From Polysphondylium violaceum (taxonomy: Eukaryota; Evosea; Eumycetozoa; Dictyosteliales; Dictyosteliaceae): a stretch of DNA of 64,000 bases. Below, piece by piece: positions 22,143 to 33,964 of this stretch. The stretch lies in assembly GCA_000277445.1 (NCBI GenBank), contig AJWJ01000014.1, positions 1 to 64,000 of the forward strand, in the 5' to 3' direction. Within the stretch, counting starts at the first letter, position 1, and every line of letters starts with the position of its first letter. Both the position numbers and the translations under genes were made by a program. The notes under the pieces are model-generated. The model made no database searches. It saw only the letters and a program-made list of their open reading frames with translations, and was not told where the DNA came from.

Positions 22143-24719
22143 TTAATATCTACGATAATCAGAAGTTTCAACTTCACATGGTTCAATATTCCAGATTTCT
22201 TCAGCATATTCTTTCATAGCTCTATCACTTGAAAAGAAATAAGTTGAAGAGGTGTTGATGATTGATTTTCTAATCCAAGCATCTTGAGTTTTCCAGAGGG
22301 CATCAACTTCAGCTTGAGCGTCAAGATAGAGAGGGAAATCTTGCATTGTCAAGTAAAAGTCATTGTACATCAAAGAGTCCAAGATTGGTTTAAAGATTTC
22401 AGGTGGACCAAAAGTACCGAGTTCAATGTTTAAGAATACCTCTTGAAGACGAGAGTCAATGACGACTTCCTTTTGTCTCATCTTTTCACGAGCACCGGCA
22501 ATTTCATGAGTACGGAGACCAAAGATAAACATGTTTTCTTGACCGACTTCTTCGGCAATCTCAACGTTGGCACCATCAAGAGTACCGATAATCAAACTGC
22601 CATTCATAGTGAATTTCATGTTGCTTGTACCAGAGGCTTCAGTACCGGCAGTAGAGATTTGTTGATTGATATCACTGGCGGGTACAATGACTTGAGCAAT
22701 ACTGACATTGTAGTTGGGAATAAAGACAACCTTGAGATATTGATCGACTTCCTTGTCGTTGTTGATCACTTCGGCAACAGAGTTTATCAACTTGATGTGT
22801 CTCTTGGCCATGACGTAACCTGGAGCAGCTTTACCGGCAAAGACGACGACTCTAGAGACAACGTTGGCTCTGTCTTTGGGACTCATCTTTTTGATGGAGA
22901 GATAACGGTAAATAACACCCAAGATATTCAACAATTGTCTCTTGTACTCGTGGATTCTCTTGATGTGGACATCAAAGAGGGCGTTGGTGTTTACTTGGAT
23001 ACCACAGGTCTTGTGAATGAAATCGGCAAGACGTTCTTTGTTGAATTGTTTGACAGACTTCCACTCTTCAATGAGTTCTGGATTGTTGATGTGTTGTTTG
23101 AGATCCTTGACACATTCCAATTGGGTAACCCATTTGTCAGTCTTGAGCCACTTGTTGAGAATGGAACTGAGACCTGGATTGGCTTGTTGGATCCAACGTC
23201 TTGGGGTGACACCGTTGGTCTTGTTTTGGAATTTGTTTGGCCAGAGGGCAGCAAAATCTGGGAAAACAGCGTTTCTTACTAATTCAGAGTGCATGGCAGC
23301 GACACCATTGACGCAGTGGGAACCGACGATGGCAAGATGGGCCATTCTAACCTTTTTCTCATCACCTTCTTGAATAATGGAAAGACTTCTCATTTTACCA
23401 ATGTCTCCTGGCCATTTTTGAGTGACTTGGAGGAGGAATCTGTGATTGATGCCATAGATGAGTTGCATATGTCTTGGCAAGAGATTTTCAATCAAACTGA
23501 CTGGCCACATTTCCAATGCTTCAGGAAGAATGGTGTGGTTGGTGTAGGCATAGGTCTTGGTGACAATTTGCCATGCTTCGTCCCATTGAATGTGTTCTTC
23601 ATCAATCAACTTTCTAAACAACTCGACAATACCAATGGTTGGATGGGTATCGTTTAATTGGATGGCAACCTTGTTTGGGAAATCTGCCCAGTTGGAGTGA
23701 TTCTTTTTGAAACGACGGATAATATCACAGAGGGTGGCAGCAACGAAAAAGTATTGTTGTTTGAGACGTAACTCTTTGCCAGAGTAGGTGTTATCGTTGG
23801 GGTACAAAACAGAGGTGATGTTTTCAGATCTTTGCTTGGCTTCGACGGCACTGAGATAGTTACCGCCATTGAAGGCGTCCAAATCAAACTCTTTGTGTGG
23901 CTTGGAACTCCAGAGACGAATGTTGTTGGTGTTGGTGGTGGCATAGCCTGGAATGGGGGCGTCATAAGCGATGGCTTGGACAAGTTCACCACCCTCCCAG
24001 TCAAATTTATTACCTTCACTCGACTTTCTCTCGGTGACGTGACCATAGAATCTTACAGTGTATTGGACATCCAAACGCTCAATTTCCCATGGATTACCGG
24101 CAACCAACCAGTAATCGGGTACCTCTGTTTGGTAGCCGTCATAGATACCTTGTTCAAACATACCATAGTTGTAACGAAGACCATAACCCCATGCTGGATA
24201 CTTTAATGTGGCTAGAGAGTCCATAAAGCAAGAGGCCAAACGACCGAGACCACCATTACCAAGAGCGGCATCCTTTTCCTCTTCATAGAGATCCTCTAAT
24301 TCAAAACCCAACTCCAAAAGAGCGCTGTGATATTCGTCCTTGAGTCCCATATTATAGATTGCATTTTGTAATGATCTACCCATCAAAAACTCCATAGATA
24401 AGTAGTAGACTCTCTTTGGATCCTTTTCAGTGTAGTATTGTTGAGTTTCATTCCAACGTTCAATCAATCTGTCTCTAACTGTGTATGCAGATCCTTGATA
24501 GGCTGAAAATGAATCAAAATTGTATTTGGTTCTGGCCAATGTATATTCAACGTGATCTAAAATACCCTTTTGAATAGAGTCTTCATCATTTTTGAGGAAA
24601 TCAGTCTTTAATGCAAATAATTTACTACCTTTTTTCTTTTCAGTTGGTGGAACTACACCTGTAGTTGTTCTAGCAGTATGTTTTAATGGAATTGACATCA
24701 TATTGTTTATATTTGACAA
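22143..24719 (-). CDS. Glycogen phosphorylase
   Basis: A single exon of 858 residues, the usual length for the family. It releases glucose-1-phosphate from cytosolic glycogen using pyridoxal phosphate. Recognisable blocks include [65 protein letters not shown] and the cofactor-lysine site [15 protein letters not shown], then [15 protein letters not shown]. The N-terminal 40 residues have no vertebrate-type phosphorylatable RKQISVRG. In Dictyostelium discoideum two isozymes (glpV and glpD) supply glucose for cell-wall polymers during development; this length is nearer the shorter one, but I cannot decide the paralog. The promoter side (24720-26469) is long and shared with a divergent membrane protein gene. 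Confidence 0.97.
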   Translation of the reverse strand: MSNINNMMSIPLKHTARTTTGVVPPTEKKKGSKLFALKTDFLKNDEDSIQKGILDHVEYTLARTKYNFDSFSAYQGSAYTVRDRLIERWNETQQYYTEKDPKRVYYLSMEFLMGRSLQNAIYNMGLKDEYHSALLELGFELEDLYEEEKDAALGNGGLGRLASCFMDSLATLKYPAWGYGLRYNYGMFEQGIYDGYQTEVPDYWLVAGNPWEIERLDVQYTVRFYGHVTERKSSEGNKFDWEGGELVQAIAYDAPIPGYATTNTNNIRLWSSKPHKEFDLDAFNGGNYLSAVEAKQRSENITSVLYPNDNTYSGKELRLKQQYFFVAATLCDIIRRFKKNHSNWADFPNKVAIQLNDTHPTIGIVELFRKLIDEEHIQWDEAWQIVTKTYAYTNHTILPEALEMWPVSLIENLLPRHMQLIYGINHRFLLQVTQKWPGDIGKMRSLSIIQEGDEKKVRMAHLAIVGSHCVNGVAAMHSELVRNAVFPDFAALWPNKFQNKTNGVTPRRWIQQANPGLSSILNKWLKTDKWVTQLECVKDLKQHINNPELIEEWKSVKQFNKERLADFIHKTCGIQVNTNALFDVHIKRIHEYKRQLLNILGVIYRYLSIKKMSPKDRANVVSRVVVFAGKAAPGYVMAKRHIKLINSVAEVINNDKEVDQYLKVVFIPNYNVSIAQVIVPASDINQQISTAGTEASGTSNMKFTMNGSLIIGTLDGANVEIAEEVGQENMFIFGLRTHEIAGAREKMRQKEVVIDSRLQEVFLNIELGTFGPPEIFKPILDSLMYNDFYLTMQDFPLYLDAQAEVDALWKTQDAWIRKSIINTSSTYFFSSDRAMKEYAEEIWNIEPCEVETSDYRRY

Positions 24720-26469
24720 GTTTTAATAATAATATAAAAATACAAAAAAAAAAAAGTAAAAAAGAGATAAAGAGTTTCTAGTAGTTGTTGTTGTTACAAA
24801 GGTTAATATTAAATACCTATTATTATTATTATTATTATTATTATAAACACGCAAAAGAATAGAATAAAAAACAAGTATTTAAATGAAAATCAAATCACAA
24901 ACAGGTAAAAATAAATAAATAATTTTAATTTAAAATTAAAATTAGTATCTGTTGTGTTGGTGCTGCTAATGATACCAGAAGGAATAGTAGCGTAAAAAGA
25001 TGAGAATTAAATATCAGAGAACAGACAGAAATAGAATAAAAAAAACTATCACCCACTTGACTCACCACACTTCATATGGTTTTTTATGAATTTACAAATT
25101 TTAGAAACTACTACTTTTTTTTGTTTTTTTTTTTTTTTTTTCTTTTTTTGGACAAGGGAAGGATATACGATAGGATGAAGTAGGGGGGGGGGTGATGAAT
25201 TACACACACAAATAGTCTCACCCACTCTAATGGTTTACAAAAAAAAAAAAATAAAAAAAAAAGACGAGAGATACAATATTCTATTGAGAGAGATAGACAA
25301 CACAATATACACAAACAAATACAATAGCAATATGATGATAGTGACTATTGAATACAACAATATAATTCTCTCCTCTTTATATCTATTGAGAATTAAGATC
25401 ATCTAATTAAAAATAATCACTGAAATCAAATCTAAATTATATTTATATTACTTATGTCCTGTCTGTCAATATATTTAGATTCTAGATTTAGATTTGTTGG
25501 TAATGAATAGTAAAGTAATCAAATAGAATTACAATAAAAAGTAAAGAGGACTCTACAATAATATATTGATATTGATCGGATATAATTGATTATGTATATA
25601 TACCTTTTTCTTTCTTCTTTTTTCTTTTTTTCTAATGTGATAATGAAATATATATTTATGTATATATATTTATTTATCTAAACAAGAATCAGCGACTGAA
25701 AAATAATAAAATAAGGGAAAGGGGTAAAAAATAAATCTTCCTGAGTGGGATGAGGTAAGTTCAAAATTTGTAAAAAAATAAAAAAAAAAATCATAAATAA
25801 ATTTTTCAAAAAGAGTAGATTCGCAACAAGCTTTTTTTTATTTTTTAATTTTATTAGGAAAGCATTGGTATGATGATATCATGATTCAAATAAAATGAAG
25901 TGGGCATAGCATATATATATAGATTATCTATCAATAGCAATGTGGAATTTATCTACACAACTATTTAAGACAATAGACCATATTCAGACACGAAACACTG
26001 ATTTTTTATGATTTTGTATGTAATATATGATTTCAACTCGGAGTGGAAAATCTTCAATGATACAAACAATGGTCTCTTGAAATCTAATTTAAATTGTCTC
26101 TCGCATAAATAGACCATTCTGACCTATTTTTTTGAAAAATACAAAAAAAAAAAAAAAAAAAAACGGTCGTTGGGGAAATTTGAAAAAAAAAGAATCATTT
26201 GAAGAGATCAATCACAGAGAGAAAATAAAGAAAAGGAAAGGATAGGAAAAAAGATAGTTTTATATACTTCCCCCTATCATCTTCTTTTCAAATCTGTATT
26301 TATATATATTCATACAACTTGCCCACTTTCATCTGAGCAATATAAATCTTATCATTGCATCACCCCTCTCTCACCCCCAAAAAGTAAATTTTAGTAAAAG
26401 GAGCAACACACAAATATAGTAATAGTACTATAGTAATAATACAAAATAACACACACAAACATACATACA
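24720..26469. other. Long divergent promoter region
   Basis: 1.75 kb between glycogen phosphorylase (minus) and a membrane protein gene (plus). It has an ATT run at about 24820-24843, a G9 tract near 25183-25191, a CACCCAC/CTCACCAC cluster at about 25050-25070 and CACCCAC again at about 25218-25225. Such C/A-rich boxes resemble the G-box elements of developmentally regulated dictyostelid promoters. No additional gene is recognised. Confidence 0.5.
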
Positions 26470-27627
26470 ATGAATAATAATATAAAAACTATTTTATTAA
26501 AAATAATTCAATTTGTTTTATTGATTGTATCGTTGGTATTGTATATTCGATTCAGTGAAATTAAATATTCAAGTGAATTCAACGAGGAAACATCCAATCA
26601 AACCTTTTATTATTGGTTTGGTGGATTTATTTTATTTATTACTGGATGGAGCATCGGAACCTACAAAAGCTTTTCCAAGATTATCTTGTTCTTTTTCATC
26701 TATAAATGTGCCCAAGAGTTTGTTTTGCACCTTCCCAGCTGCGCATACGACCACATTAGAGGCACATTTGATGCCGTTGGACAAGATACCAGCAACATTG
26801 CAGAACTCTTCCAGCAATTTGCACCACAATCCCTCACAGCACCATTTAGCAACGCAGTGATTGCCACTCAACTCGGCTTGATTGTCGTGTTTGCATTGCT
26901 TGGCAACAACGTCTATTTGGCCGACAAGTTTTGGATGATCAAGACAGTCATCATTGATTGGGTGCTCGCCGTCATCCTCATCATTGTCACTGGCATCTCT
27001 GATCTCTCCAACAAGCAAAACAACTTTTTCTTGGTGCTATCTTATATTTTTGGCGCCAACATTCTCGGCTATGGCGTCATCAAAGTCTGCGAATTCTTTT
27101 GGAACTATCGTTCAAAGTGTGATGATATCAAAAACGCAGAGATTCAACAACAACAAAGACAACTCCAAGAAAACGTTGTCTTTGACACCGACAATGAATT
27201 TGTAAATGAAGAATCACCAGTCAATACTCAACAAACAGACAGCATTAACAACAGCGGTGAAATTCAACCTGTGTACGACAGCTTGGACTATAATTCACTT
27301 TCAGAGAGTCAACTTGACGAAATTCTTTCAGCCCCATCACCAAGCATACCATACACTCGTAAACCACAAGAGAAAAACAAAATTACATTTATCAACAACT
27401 TGGTTGCACCACAAAATATTCATCAAAAGATTTGTGCCAAGGAAATGGTTGGTTGTGTTATCCTTTGGATTTATTCAATTTCAAATTCAATGATTCAACA
27501 TTTCAACATTTACAGCACCTCTAAAATATTGGTTGTCATTGGTTTCTCTACTACCATTTTAGCTTATCTCTCCACCATCTCGAGTAAAAGATTGGGTGAT
27601 AAAAAGCCATCAAGTAGAGAGTGTTAA
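26470..27627 (+). CDS. Polytopic membrane protein of unknown function
   Basis: A single exon of 385 residues with about eight hydrophobic spans: TILLKIIQFVLLIVSLVLYI, then FYYWFGGFILFITGWSIGTY, KIILFFFIYKC, NAVIATQLGLIVVFALLG, IIDWVLAVILIIVTGI, FFLVLSYIFGANILGYGVI, and two more at about 320-365. A Gln-rich acidic loop (about 215-310) separates the last pair and is probably cytoplasmic. I recognise no family; it may be dictyostelid-specific. Codon use is balanced and the frame is uninterrupted, so it is a real gene. The start is the first ATG after a 410-bp stretch lacking ATG. Confidence 0.75.
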   Translation: MNNNIKTILLKIIQFVLLIVSLVLYIRFSEIKYSSEFNEETSNQTFYYWFGGFILFITGWSIGTYKSFSKIILFFFIYKCAQEFVLHLPSCAYDHIRGTFDAVGQDTSNIAELFQQFAPQSLTAPFSNAVIATQLGLIVVFALLGNNVYLADKFWMIKTVIIDWVLAVILIIVTGISDLSNKQNNFFLVLSYIFGANILGYGVIKVCEFFWNYRSKCDDIKNAEIQQQQRQLQENVVFDTDNEFVNEESPVNTQQTDSINNSGEIQPVYDSLDYNSLSESQLDEILSAPSPSIPYTRKPQEKNKITFINNLVAPQNIHQKICAKEMVGCVILWIYSISNSMIQHFNIYSTSKILVVIGFSTTILAYLSTISSKRLGDKKPSSREC

Positions 27628-27770
27628 TAATTATTGTATCGATCGAATAAAATTAAATTAAAATTTAAAAAAAAGATACTACTACTATAAATACACATAT
27701 TTTATTTCATTTTGAGGTTGGTTTAAAAAACAACATCAGCAACAAAAACAAAAACAAAAACAATACATCA

Positions 27771-30700
27771 TTAATGATTTGGTTGTATTGTATTTGTTAA
27801 TTTTAAAATTTGTTCTTCCAATGCTTTGATTTTCTCTTTTTGTTGAACAAATTCTTGATTTTGATTATCTAAATTTATGGATGCCAATTGCTGTTTAATA
27901 AAGGTTAGTCTTTCTTGTTTATCTCTAATCATTTTTGATAGGTTACTTTGCTCTTGATCAATCTGTAGTTTAAATCTATGCAATTCTCTGTGATTTTCTT
28001 GTGTGACTGTTGCAAGTTGACTTTTTTTCTCTGCAACATTTTTTTTCAACTGATCCAACTTTTCTTGTTTTTCACGAGTGCTTATATCGAGATTATTAAA
28101 TTGAATAAACGATTCCAAGGCCACTCTATTATCAATGGTTTCCTTTTGAATCGTGTCTAAAATAATTTCACTTGCTAGTTTGTTGTGGTTGCTAGAGTCA
28201 TAGAGTTGAATATAGCTTTGTTCAATCTCTCGAATTTGGCTCAATTGTTGAGCGGCCAACATTCTCATCTCTGAATTTGTTTGATATTGTATACTATCTA
28301 AATCTTGATAGATGGCAATATCCAAAAGTTGATAAAGATACTTGAATGGGTAGATTTGTTGAAATGATTCCATTTCCTTTCTTTTTGTTTCAATATGATT
28401 CATCAATTCTACATTTTCCTTTTTCAACTTTATAATAATTGCATCATTATCTCCAATTAAAATAAAATCATTTAATAATTGTTCATCATCTTCTTGTTCA
28501 TTGATATTGTTGTTATTATCAATTGATTTACTAAAATTATTTAAATTAATTAATACATATCATTAATAATTTATAAATAATCATTATTTACCAATGTTTC
28601 TTTTCCAATTGATTAATATAATAAAGTTTTTTTTGATAAGCCAAAGTTAATTTTTTGAATTCACTATTAAAAATATTTCTTCTTTTTACTTCATTTCTAT
28701 AGATTTGATAAAGATCTGGAATTTTTGAAATTTCTTTATACATATCAATTTCTTTGAGGCAAGTGATTAAAGTAAATTTGTTGACTTGATCAATATCCAA
28801 ATAAACCTTCATAAAGAATTGTGTATTTAAACATAACTTTGTTGATGTTGTAATATCCTTTTTAATAAATTTAGAATAAATATCAATAACACCACCAATG
28901 ATATCATTTAAAACTGCATCTTGTTCTGGATCTCTTAAAACTGTTACTTTTTTCAAGAAAGTTTCTTTAATTTGTTGTAAATCCGATAATCTTTCTACGA
29001 CATCAAATTTATCCAAAAGTTCAATAAATCTACGATATTTTTTAGTGATGTTAGTATTTTGTCTAGTTATTATTATGACATTATACAAACAATTTATCCA
29101 ATTCTTTATAATCAATTGATAAAATATGGTCCATAGAAGAGAGTAAATCTTGAACTTTTGCCATGTTTGTACTTGAAATCAATGATTTTAATAATAGAGG
29201 AAAACTATCAAATACAAGATTATTTGTTTCATTGCCTTGATGATCAATTTCTTTTAAATTTTTAATCTAACAGTATAAAATTAGATTTCAAATATTCATA
29301 CATATATGATGATAAATAAAATACATACAACTTCAATAGATGATTTATAACAACTTAGGTTTTGAATAAATTTTTCAATATTAACTTTTGAATCAACATT
29401 TCTAAAATCATGAATAAAGTTTCTAATAAATTTAAAAATTGAATAACCATCATATAAATCAATTAAATATTCTAAAATTGATAAAACATTATTCTATTAT
29501 AAAAAAAAACAATCTAGTTAATAATATAATCATTTAAAATAATAATAATAATAATAATAAATAATTACAATAATATCCAAGGTATTATCTTTCGAATCAT
29601 TTTCTAAATTATCTTGATTATTTTTTGTATAAAATACCAAAGGTTCCAAGGAAAAATTTTGAAAAGTTGGTTTAAAATTTTTTGATATTATAATGATTGA
29701 TTTGATTGTATAAATTGGATAAAATATATTATCTTGAAGTGTATTTATACCTTCACGTCCTTCATAGGAACAAAGTAGTATGTTGTTGTTCAAGTCGATA
29801 CCGATATAGTCACTAAATTCATTTACTGTTGTAATATTGTAGAAAAACTTTGTGAGCTGATCAACTGTAATGGTGTCTCTTTTCGTTTTAAGACTCTTTC
29901 CAAATAGTTTGATTGATATTGTTTTACTAGTGATCCAAGGATGCTTGATAATATCGTTTACAGTGATTCTATTTTCTTTGCAATCCATCATTCTCGTGAT
30001 TAAATCTTGATAGTCAGTCGATCTCTCTCGAACATACAATGGATTGAATTGCGGATCTCCTATTTGTTCAGGACACACCGCAAGAACATCATAAAGGCAA
30101 CGTCCAATTGAATAAATATCTGCACTAATTCCATAGCTTTCTTGATTACGTATTTCAGGTGCTGTATTTCTTGGTGTGCCATAAAGTGATTTATACATCT
30201 CATCTGATGAATGCTTATTTGATGCAAATCCAAAATCTGCAACTATTGGTTATTTGTATTTAAATGCATTAGTATAAGAAGAAAAATGATGATCACCTAA
30301 ATAAACATCAACACAATACTTTTAAATATATCTTTTCCATATCTTCTTTGAACAATAATATTTGCAAGCTTAATGTCTCTATGAACGACTGCACGATCTC
30401 TAGTTTGAAGAAAATGTAAACCAGAAATCCATTGTACAAATGCTTCTCTCATCAGTTCCTCTGTTTGTTCCTTATTTATTCTTCCCAAATATTTGGTAAA
30501 TTCACCCTTTTCGCAATACTCAAATAAAAGTGAATTTTCATCCTAGAGATATAATTGGATAGTATATTGATTAATAAATGATTATTTGGAGATATATGTA
30601 TCCAACAAAAACAACTACAACACATACTAGGAATCCTAAAAATCTAACTATATTATCATGGTAGGGCTGAGTACTCATGTATCGAAGTATTTCGCATTCT

Positions 30701-30879
30701 AGATTCTTTATTGTGTTTCTAGACACCTCTGTATTACTGCTTGAGCTCTTGTATTTCTTTACAGCCACTTGCTGACCATCTTGAAGACAAACTGCCAAAT
30801 GTACATTGGCAAACTCACCCGCCCCTATCGAGTTGACGAGTTTATATTGTTTTTGATTAAATGTAAATACTGAGTTCAT
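27771..30879 (-). CDS. Serine/threonine protein kinase with long coiled-coil C-terminus
   Basis: Proposed exons: 30879-30628, 30542-30320, 30242-29569, 29493-29329, 29266-29087, 29029-28592 and 28530-27771. The first three encode an intact kinase domain: GAGEFANVHLA, VAVKKYK, VVHRDIKLANIIV, KIADFGFAS and GTPRNTAPEIR. The short N-lobe and long helical C-terminal part recall ULK/IKK-type kinases, but I cannot name an ortholog. Exons 5-7 encode helical, Gln- and Lys-rich coiled coil of about 450 residues ending QILKLTNTIQPNH. The junction between exons 5 and 6 does not close: exon 5 ends in phase 0 at GTATAA, whereas the best acceptor (after TACTAAC, at 29030-29031) needs phase 2. Either the kinase ends with a stop at 29081, or one base is off in the assembly, or an unseen splice is used. 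The exact total length is thus uncertain. Confidence 0.75.
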
Positions 30880-31156
30880 ATTTATCAAAAGCAACAACAA
30901 CTATCTATATGAGAGTGTGTATTTGTGTATTTGTGTCTTTGTATACAAATTCGTGTGGTGAATACAACAACACAACAATCCCAAAAAAATAAATTTAAAA
31001 ATTCAAAAAATTCAAAAAACGCAAAATTGCAAGAAAAAGAGAAATTTTTTAAAAATTTAATTTAATTTGATTTATCAGTTTGTTCTTGTTTGGCAGTAAA
31101 ATATTGTCTTGTTTTATTTATATTATTTTTACTCTTTCTATTTATATATTGATGAT

Positions 31157-31684
31157 ATGTTGCCAAAAATAGAGATATTAAACACACTCAATAAGGAGGA
31201 GTTTTTCAAAGCGATTGATTTCCTGTTTGAGTCTGCACCCCCCTTGGCAGACAAGTTGTACGAAATGCGTCCTTTTCGTGCGTATGGTGATATTATAGAT
31301 CAGGCAAGCAAGGTGATTGCCTCGTTGAGCAGGGAGGATCAGATTGTTGTCATCAATGCACATCCCCGTATAGGTGTCACTCCTGCCCAGGCCTCAACCC
31401 TCTCTGCCAACAGTTTCAAAGAGCAAGGCATGGATAAAGAGTTGGCAGCTACTAACAACGAACAAGATCAGTTGCGTCAAGTCTATGCCACACTCAAGGC
31501 CCTCAACGAGCAATACGAGCAGAAGTACGGATTCAAGTTTGTTGTATTTGTCAATGGCCGCAGCAAAGCAGATATCATACCCATCCTCGAGCACCGTCTC
31601 CATAACTCGACCCAAGACAAAGAGCTCTCTCTGGGGCTCTCTGAAATGATGCAAATCGCATACTCTCGTCTATCCAAACTCTAG
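31157..31684 (+). CDS. urad: OHCU decarboxylase (urate degradation), peroxisomal
   Basis: A single exon, 175 residues from the ATG at 31157; an upstream in-frame frame start would add 16 hydrophobic residues not seen in the family. The enzyme converts 2-oxo-4-hydroxy-4-carboxy-5-ureidoimidazoline to (S)-allantoin after urate oxidase and HIU hydrolase. Seen: FESAPPLADKLYEMRPF, the active-site stretch INAHPRIGV with catalytic His, SFKEQGMD, KYGFKFVVFVNGRSK and LSLGLSEMM. The last three residues are Ser-Lys-Leu, a perfect type 1 peroxisomal signal, fitting the location of urate oxidase. A second copy of this domain is the C-terminal half of the allantoinase gene at 56249-58363. Third positions are G+C-rich. 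Confidence 0.95.
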   Translation: MLPKIEILNTLNKEEFFKAIDFLFESAPPLADKLYEMRPFRAYGDIIDQASKVIASLSREDQIVVINAHPRIGVTPAQASTLSANSFKEQGMDKELAATNNEQDQLRQVYATLKALNEQYEQKYGFKFVVFVNGRSKADIIPILEHRLHNSTQDKELSLGLSEMMQIAYSRLSKL

Positions 31685-32470
31685 CCTCGCCTTGGTTCTA
31701 ATAAAAGAATACCCTCTCAATGCACCACACAAACACATACACAATCTCTCCAGCTGTGTGATATTAATTCTCTACGTAGCCATCATCTTTACCTGAATGA
31801 AAGGCCCATTTGCAAACTTTGTGCCAAAAAACACGACTCAAAAAAAAATCAAGCCCATCGAAATCGATCATATGTGATCGGAAAATGACAAAAAAAAAAA
31901 ATAATAAATAAATAAAATTACCAAAAAAAAAAAAAACTAGATTTTTCACGTAATAGCAAAGTCAAGAATCTGACCATAGATCAATAAAGTGTTTTTTGTA
32001 TCCTTCTCTCTTTTGTTGTCTTTTTATTTTTCGTGTGTATAACAATAGGGTTGTATTGTTGTTGTGTGAATTCCCATACTTTTAGATATTTAGACATCAC
32101 CCTTTGCAAAACACATCACTTTTGCAAATCTGTGTATAAAAATAGTTTTTTAATTTTTATTTTTATATTATAACCCTCACCACACTCACCCCACTCACCA
32201 CACTCAACTCCTCAACAACACAAATAAAAAAGTAGAACCCTGTACAACTTCTTTTGTAATATTTAATTTTATATATCAACACCACAAACATTAATTTATT
32301 ACATTATTACATATGTGTATGTAGAATAACGAGTTGGTGCGCACACATAACAGCAACGTAATAAATAAAATAATCCTATCTAGTCAATAGTAACCTAGAT
32401 ACAGTCGTAATAGTAACAGTAATAGTAATAGTGTAAAATCATTAGAGATCAATCAATCAATCATTAAACA
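31685..32470. other. Intergenic region with CACC-rich promoter
   Basis: AT-rich, with a tandem CACCACACTCACC/CACTCACC cluster at about 32175-32215, roughly 260 bp upstream of the rhomboid gene and a plausible G-box-type promoter element. No gene is recognised. Confidence 0.5.
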
Positions 32471-33964
32471 ATGACAAAACAAAACAAGAATAACAAGTTC
32501 ACTTTAAAAGGTGCAACAACAAAGATTAAAGATGGTGTTGGACTTTATTTAGGTATTTCCAATAACTATCAACAAGAACAATTGGATGAGAATTCAAGTT
32601 CTGATCAAACAGATCAAGTTGGCAATAACAACAATAGTAATAGTAATAATATTAATAATAATAATAATAATAATAATGGATTAAATAGTAGTTTTCAAAA
32701 TACTTATGATGAAGAGCCTTATTGGATGAAGGACAGTTTTTGGGAAAAGGCACCACAATATAAACAAACTAGTGATATAGAATTAGCCAATCTTCAACCG
32801 TATCCAGACTCACCACCAGCCTATTCGCCACCAGCACAAAGTGGAAATCATTTGGTGGCTCAGGGAGGTGTTGTATTGCAAAACAATGCAGCGGCAGTTG
32901 CCAGTACAACTGTGTTGGACTATTATCCAGACAAGATGCCTGTACAAGATCATGAACAACAGCAACAACAAGGAGCCTATGCTTTGGGCATAGACAGCGA
33001 AGATGAGGAGGGAACAAAACGAGGTAGGGGACGTGGTAGAGGCAGAGGTAGGGGACGTGGAGGCGCCAGCGAATCACCCGTCACACGTGTAGATCGTGGC
33101 CAAAAGGGCCGTGTGTCGACCTTGGGCAGAGGTGTGTCGTCGCTCTCGCTCAAAGACGACCAACTCAAGATGGGTCCACCACCCGAACAATATACACCAT
33201 ACTTTATCATTCTCATCAGTTTGATTAATGTCGCCCTGCTGATTTGGGAGATCATATACAACAAGGGTATCGAGCCATGGAAGGTGAACCCCTGGTTTGG
33301 CCCCAGCGCCCAGACCCTCTTGGACGTCGGCGCCAAATCGTCCCCACTCATCAAAGAGGGCGAGTGGTGGCGTTTCTTTTCTCCCATCTTTTTACATGTT
33401 GGTATTTTCCATCTCCTCATGAACATGGCCACCCAGCTACGTGTCGGTATGCAGCTCGAACGTGCTTATGGCGGCCACCGTATCGTGCCCATCTACCTCT
33501 TGTGCGGTGTCATGGGCAACCTATGCAGTGCCATCATGCTTCCCGACTCTGTGCAAGTAGGTGCCTCTGGAGCCATTTTCGGGTTCCTCGGTGTCTTATT
33601 GGCTGATCTCGTCAGAAATTGGAGCGTGTTGGCCAAGCCCTACTTTAACTGCATCTCTCTCCTCTTTACCATCATTACCTCTTTTGCCGTGGGTCTCTTT
33701 TTGCCCGGTGTCGACAATTTTGCCCATTTGGGTGGATTTATTATGGGTATTCTCACTGGTTGGATCTTTTTGCCCAGTCTCACTCCCAAGAGAGCCATTG
33801 GCAAAAGATTACTTTTGATTTTGTTTGTCATTCCATTGACAATATTTATTTTCATTGCTTTATTTATTGTATTTTACAAAGGAATTGAATCCACTCGTTG
33901 GTGTTATGGTTGTGAATATATAACTTGTCTCAAAGTGCTAAGTTGGTGTAATAATAAAGATTAA
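32471..33964 (+). CDS. Rhomboid intramembrane serine protease
   Basis: A single exon of 497 residues. The C-terminal half is a rhomboid core: first span FIILISLINVALLIWEII, then GEWWRFFSPIFLHVGIFHLL, HLLMNMATQLRVG, the catalytic GASGAIFGF (Ser) and DNFAHLGGFIMG (His), followed by further spans, about seven in all. The N-terminal 235 residues are soluble and cytoplasmic: Asn-rich, a Pro/Tyr-rich stretch (YPDSPPAYSPPAQ, including a PPAY motif that could bind WW domains) and an Arg-Gly run at about residues 184-198. Rhomboids cut membrane proteins within their spans. The catalytic pair is intact, so it should be active; substrates cannot be inferred. Base use changes from AT-rich in the tail to G+C-rich in the core. 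Confidence 0.93.
   Translation: MTKQNKNNKFTLKGATTKIKDGVGLYLGISNNYQQEQLDENSSSDQTDQVGNNNNSNSNNINNNNNNNNGLNSSFQNTYDEEPYWMKDSFWEKAPQYKQTSDIELANLQPYPDSPPAYSPPAQSGNHLVAQGGVVLQNNAAAVASTTVLDYYPDKMPVQDHEQQQQQGAYALGIDSEDEEGTKRGRGRGRGRGRGRGGASESPVTRVDRGQKGRVSTLGRGVSSLSLKDDQLKMGPPPEQYTPYFIILISLINVALLIWEIIYNKGIEPWKVNPWFGPSAQTLLDVGAKSSPLIKEGEWWRFFSPIFLHVGIFHLLMNMATQLRVGMQLERAYGGHRIVPIYLLCGVMGNLCSAIMLPDSVQVGASGAIFGFLGVLLADLVRNWSVLAKPYFNCISLLFTIITSFAVGLFLPGVDNFAHLGGFIMGILTGWIFLPSLTPKRAIGKRLLLILFVIPLTIFIFIALFIVFYKGIESTRWCYGCEYITCLKVLSWCNNKD
33019..33063 (+). repeat. In-frame Arg-Gly dipeptide repeat
   Basis: About seven tandem Arg-Gly codon pairs (GGTAGGGGACGTGGTAGAGG unit variants) lie in the cytoplasmic tail of the rhomboid protease. 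Codons vary between CGT, AGG and AGA, so the repeat is kept at protein level and not only as a simple DNA repeat. Confidence 0.85.

Noticed and set aside
31109-31156. Upstream start for OHCU decarboxylase adding 16 hydrophobic residues
   Set aside because: The extension would place a membrane-like segment before an enzyme with a peroxisomal -SKL end, and the family begins at the later Met.
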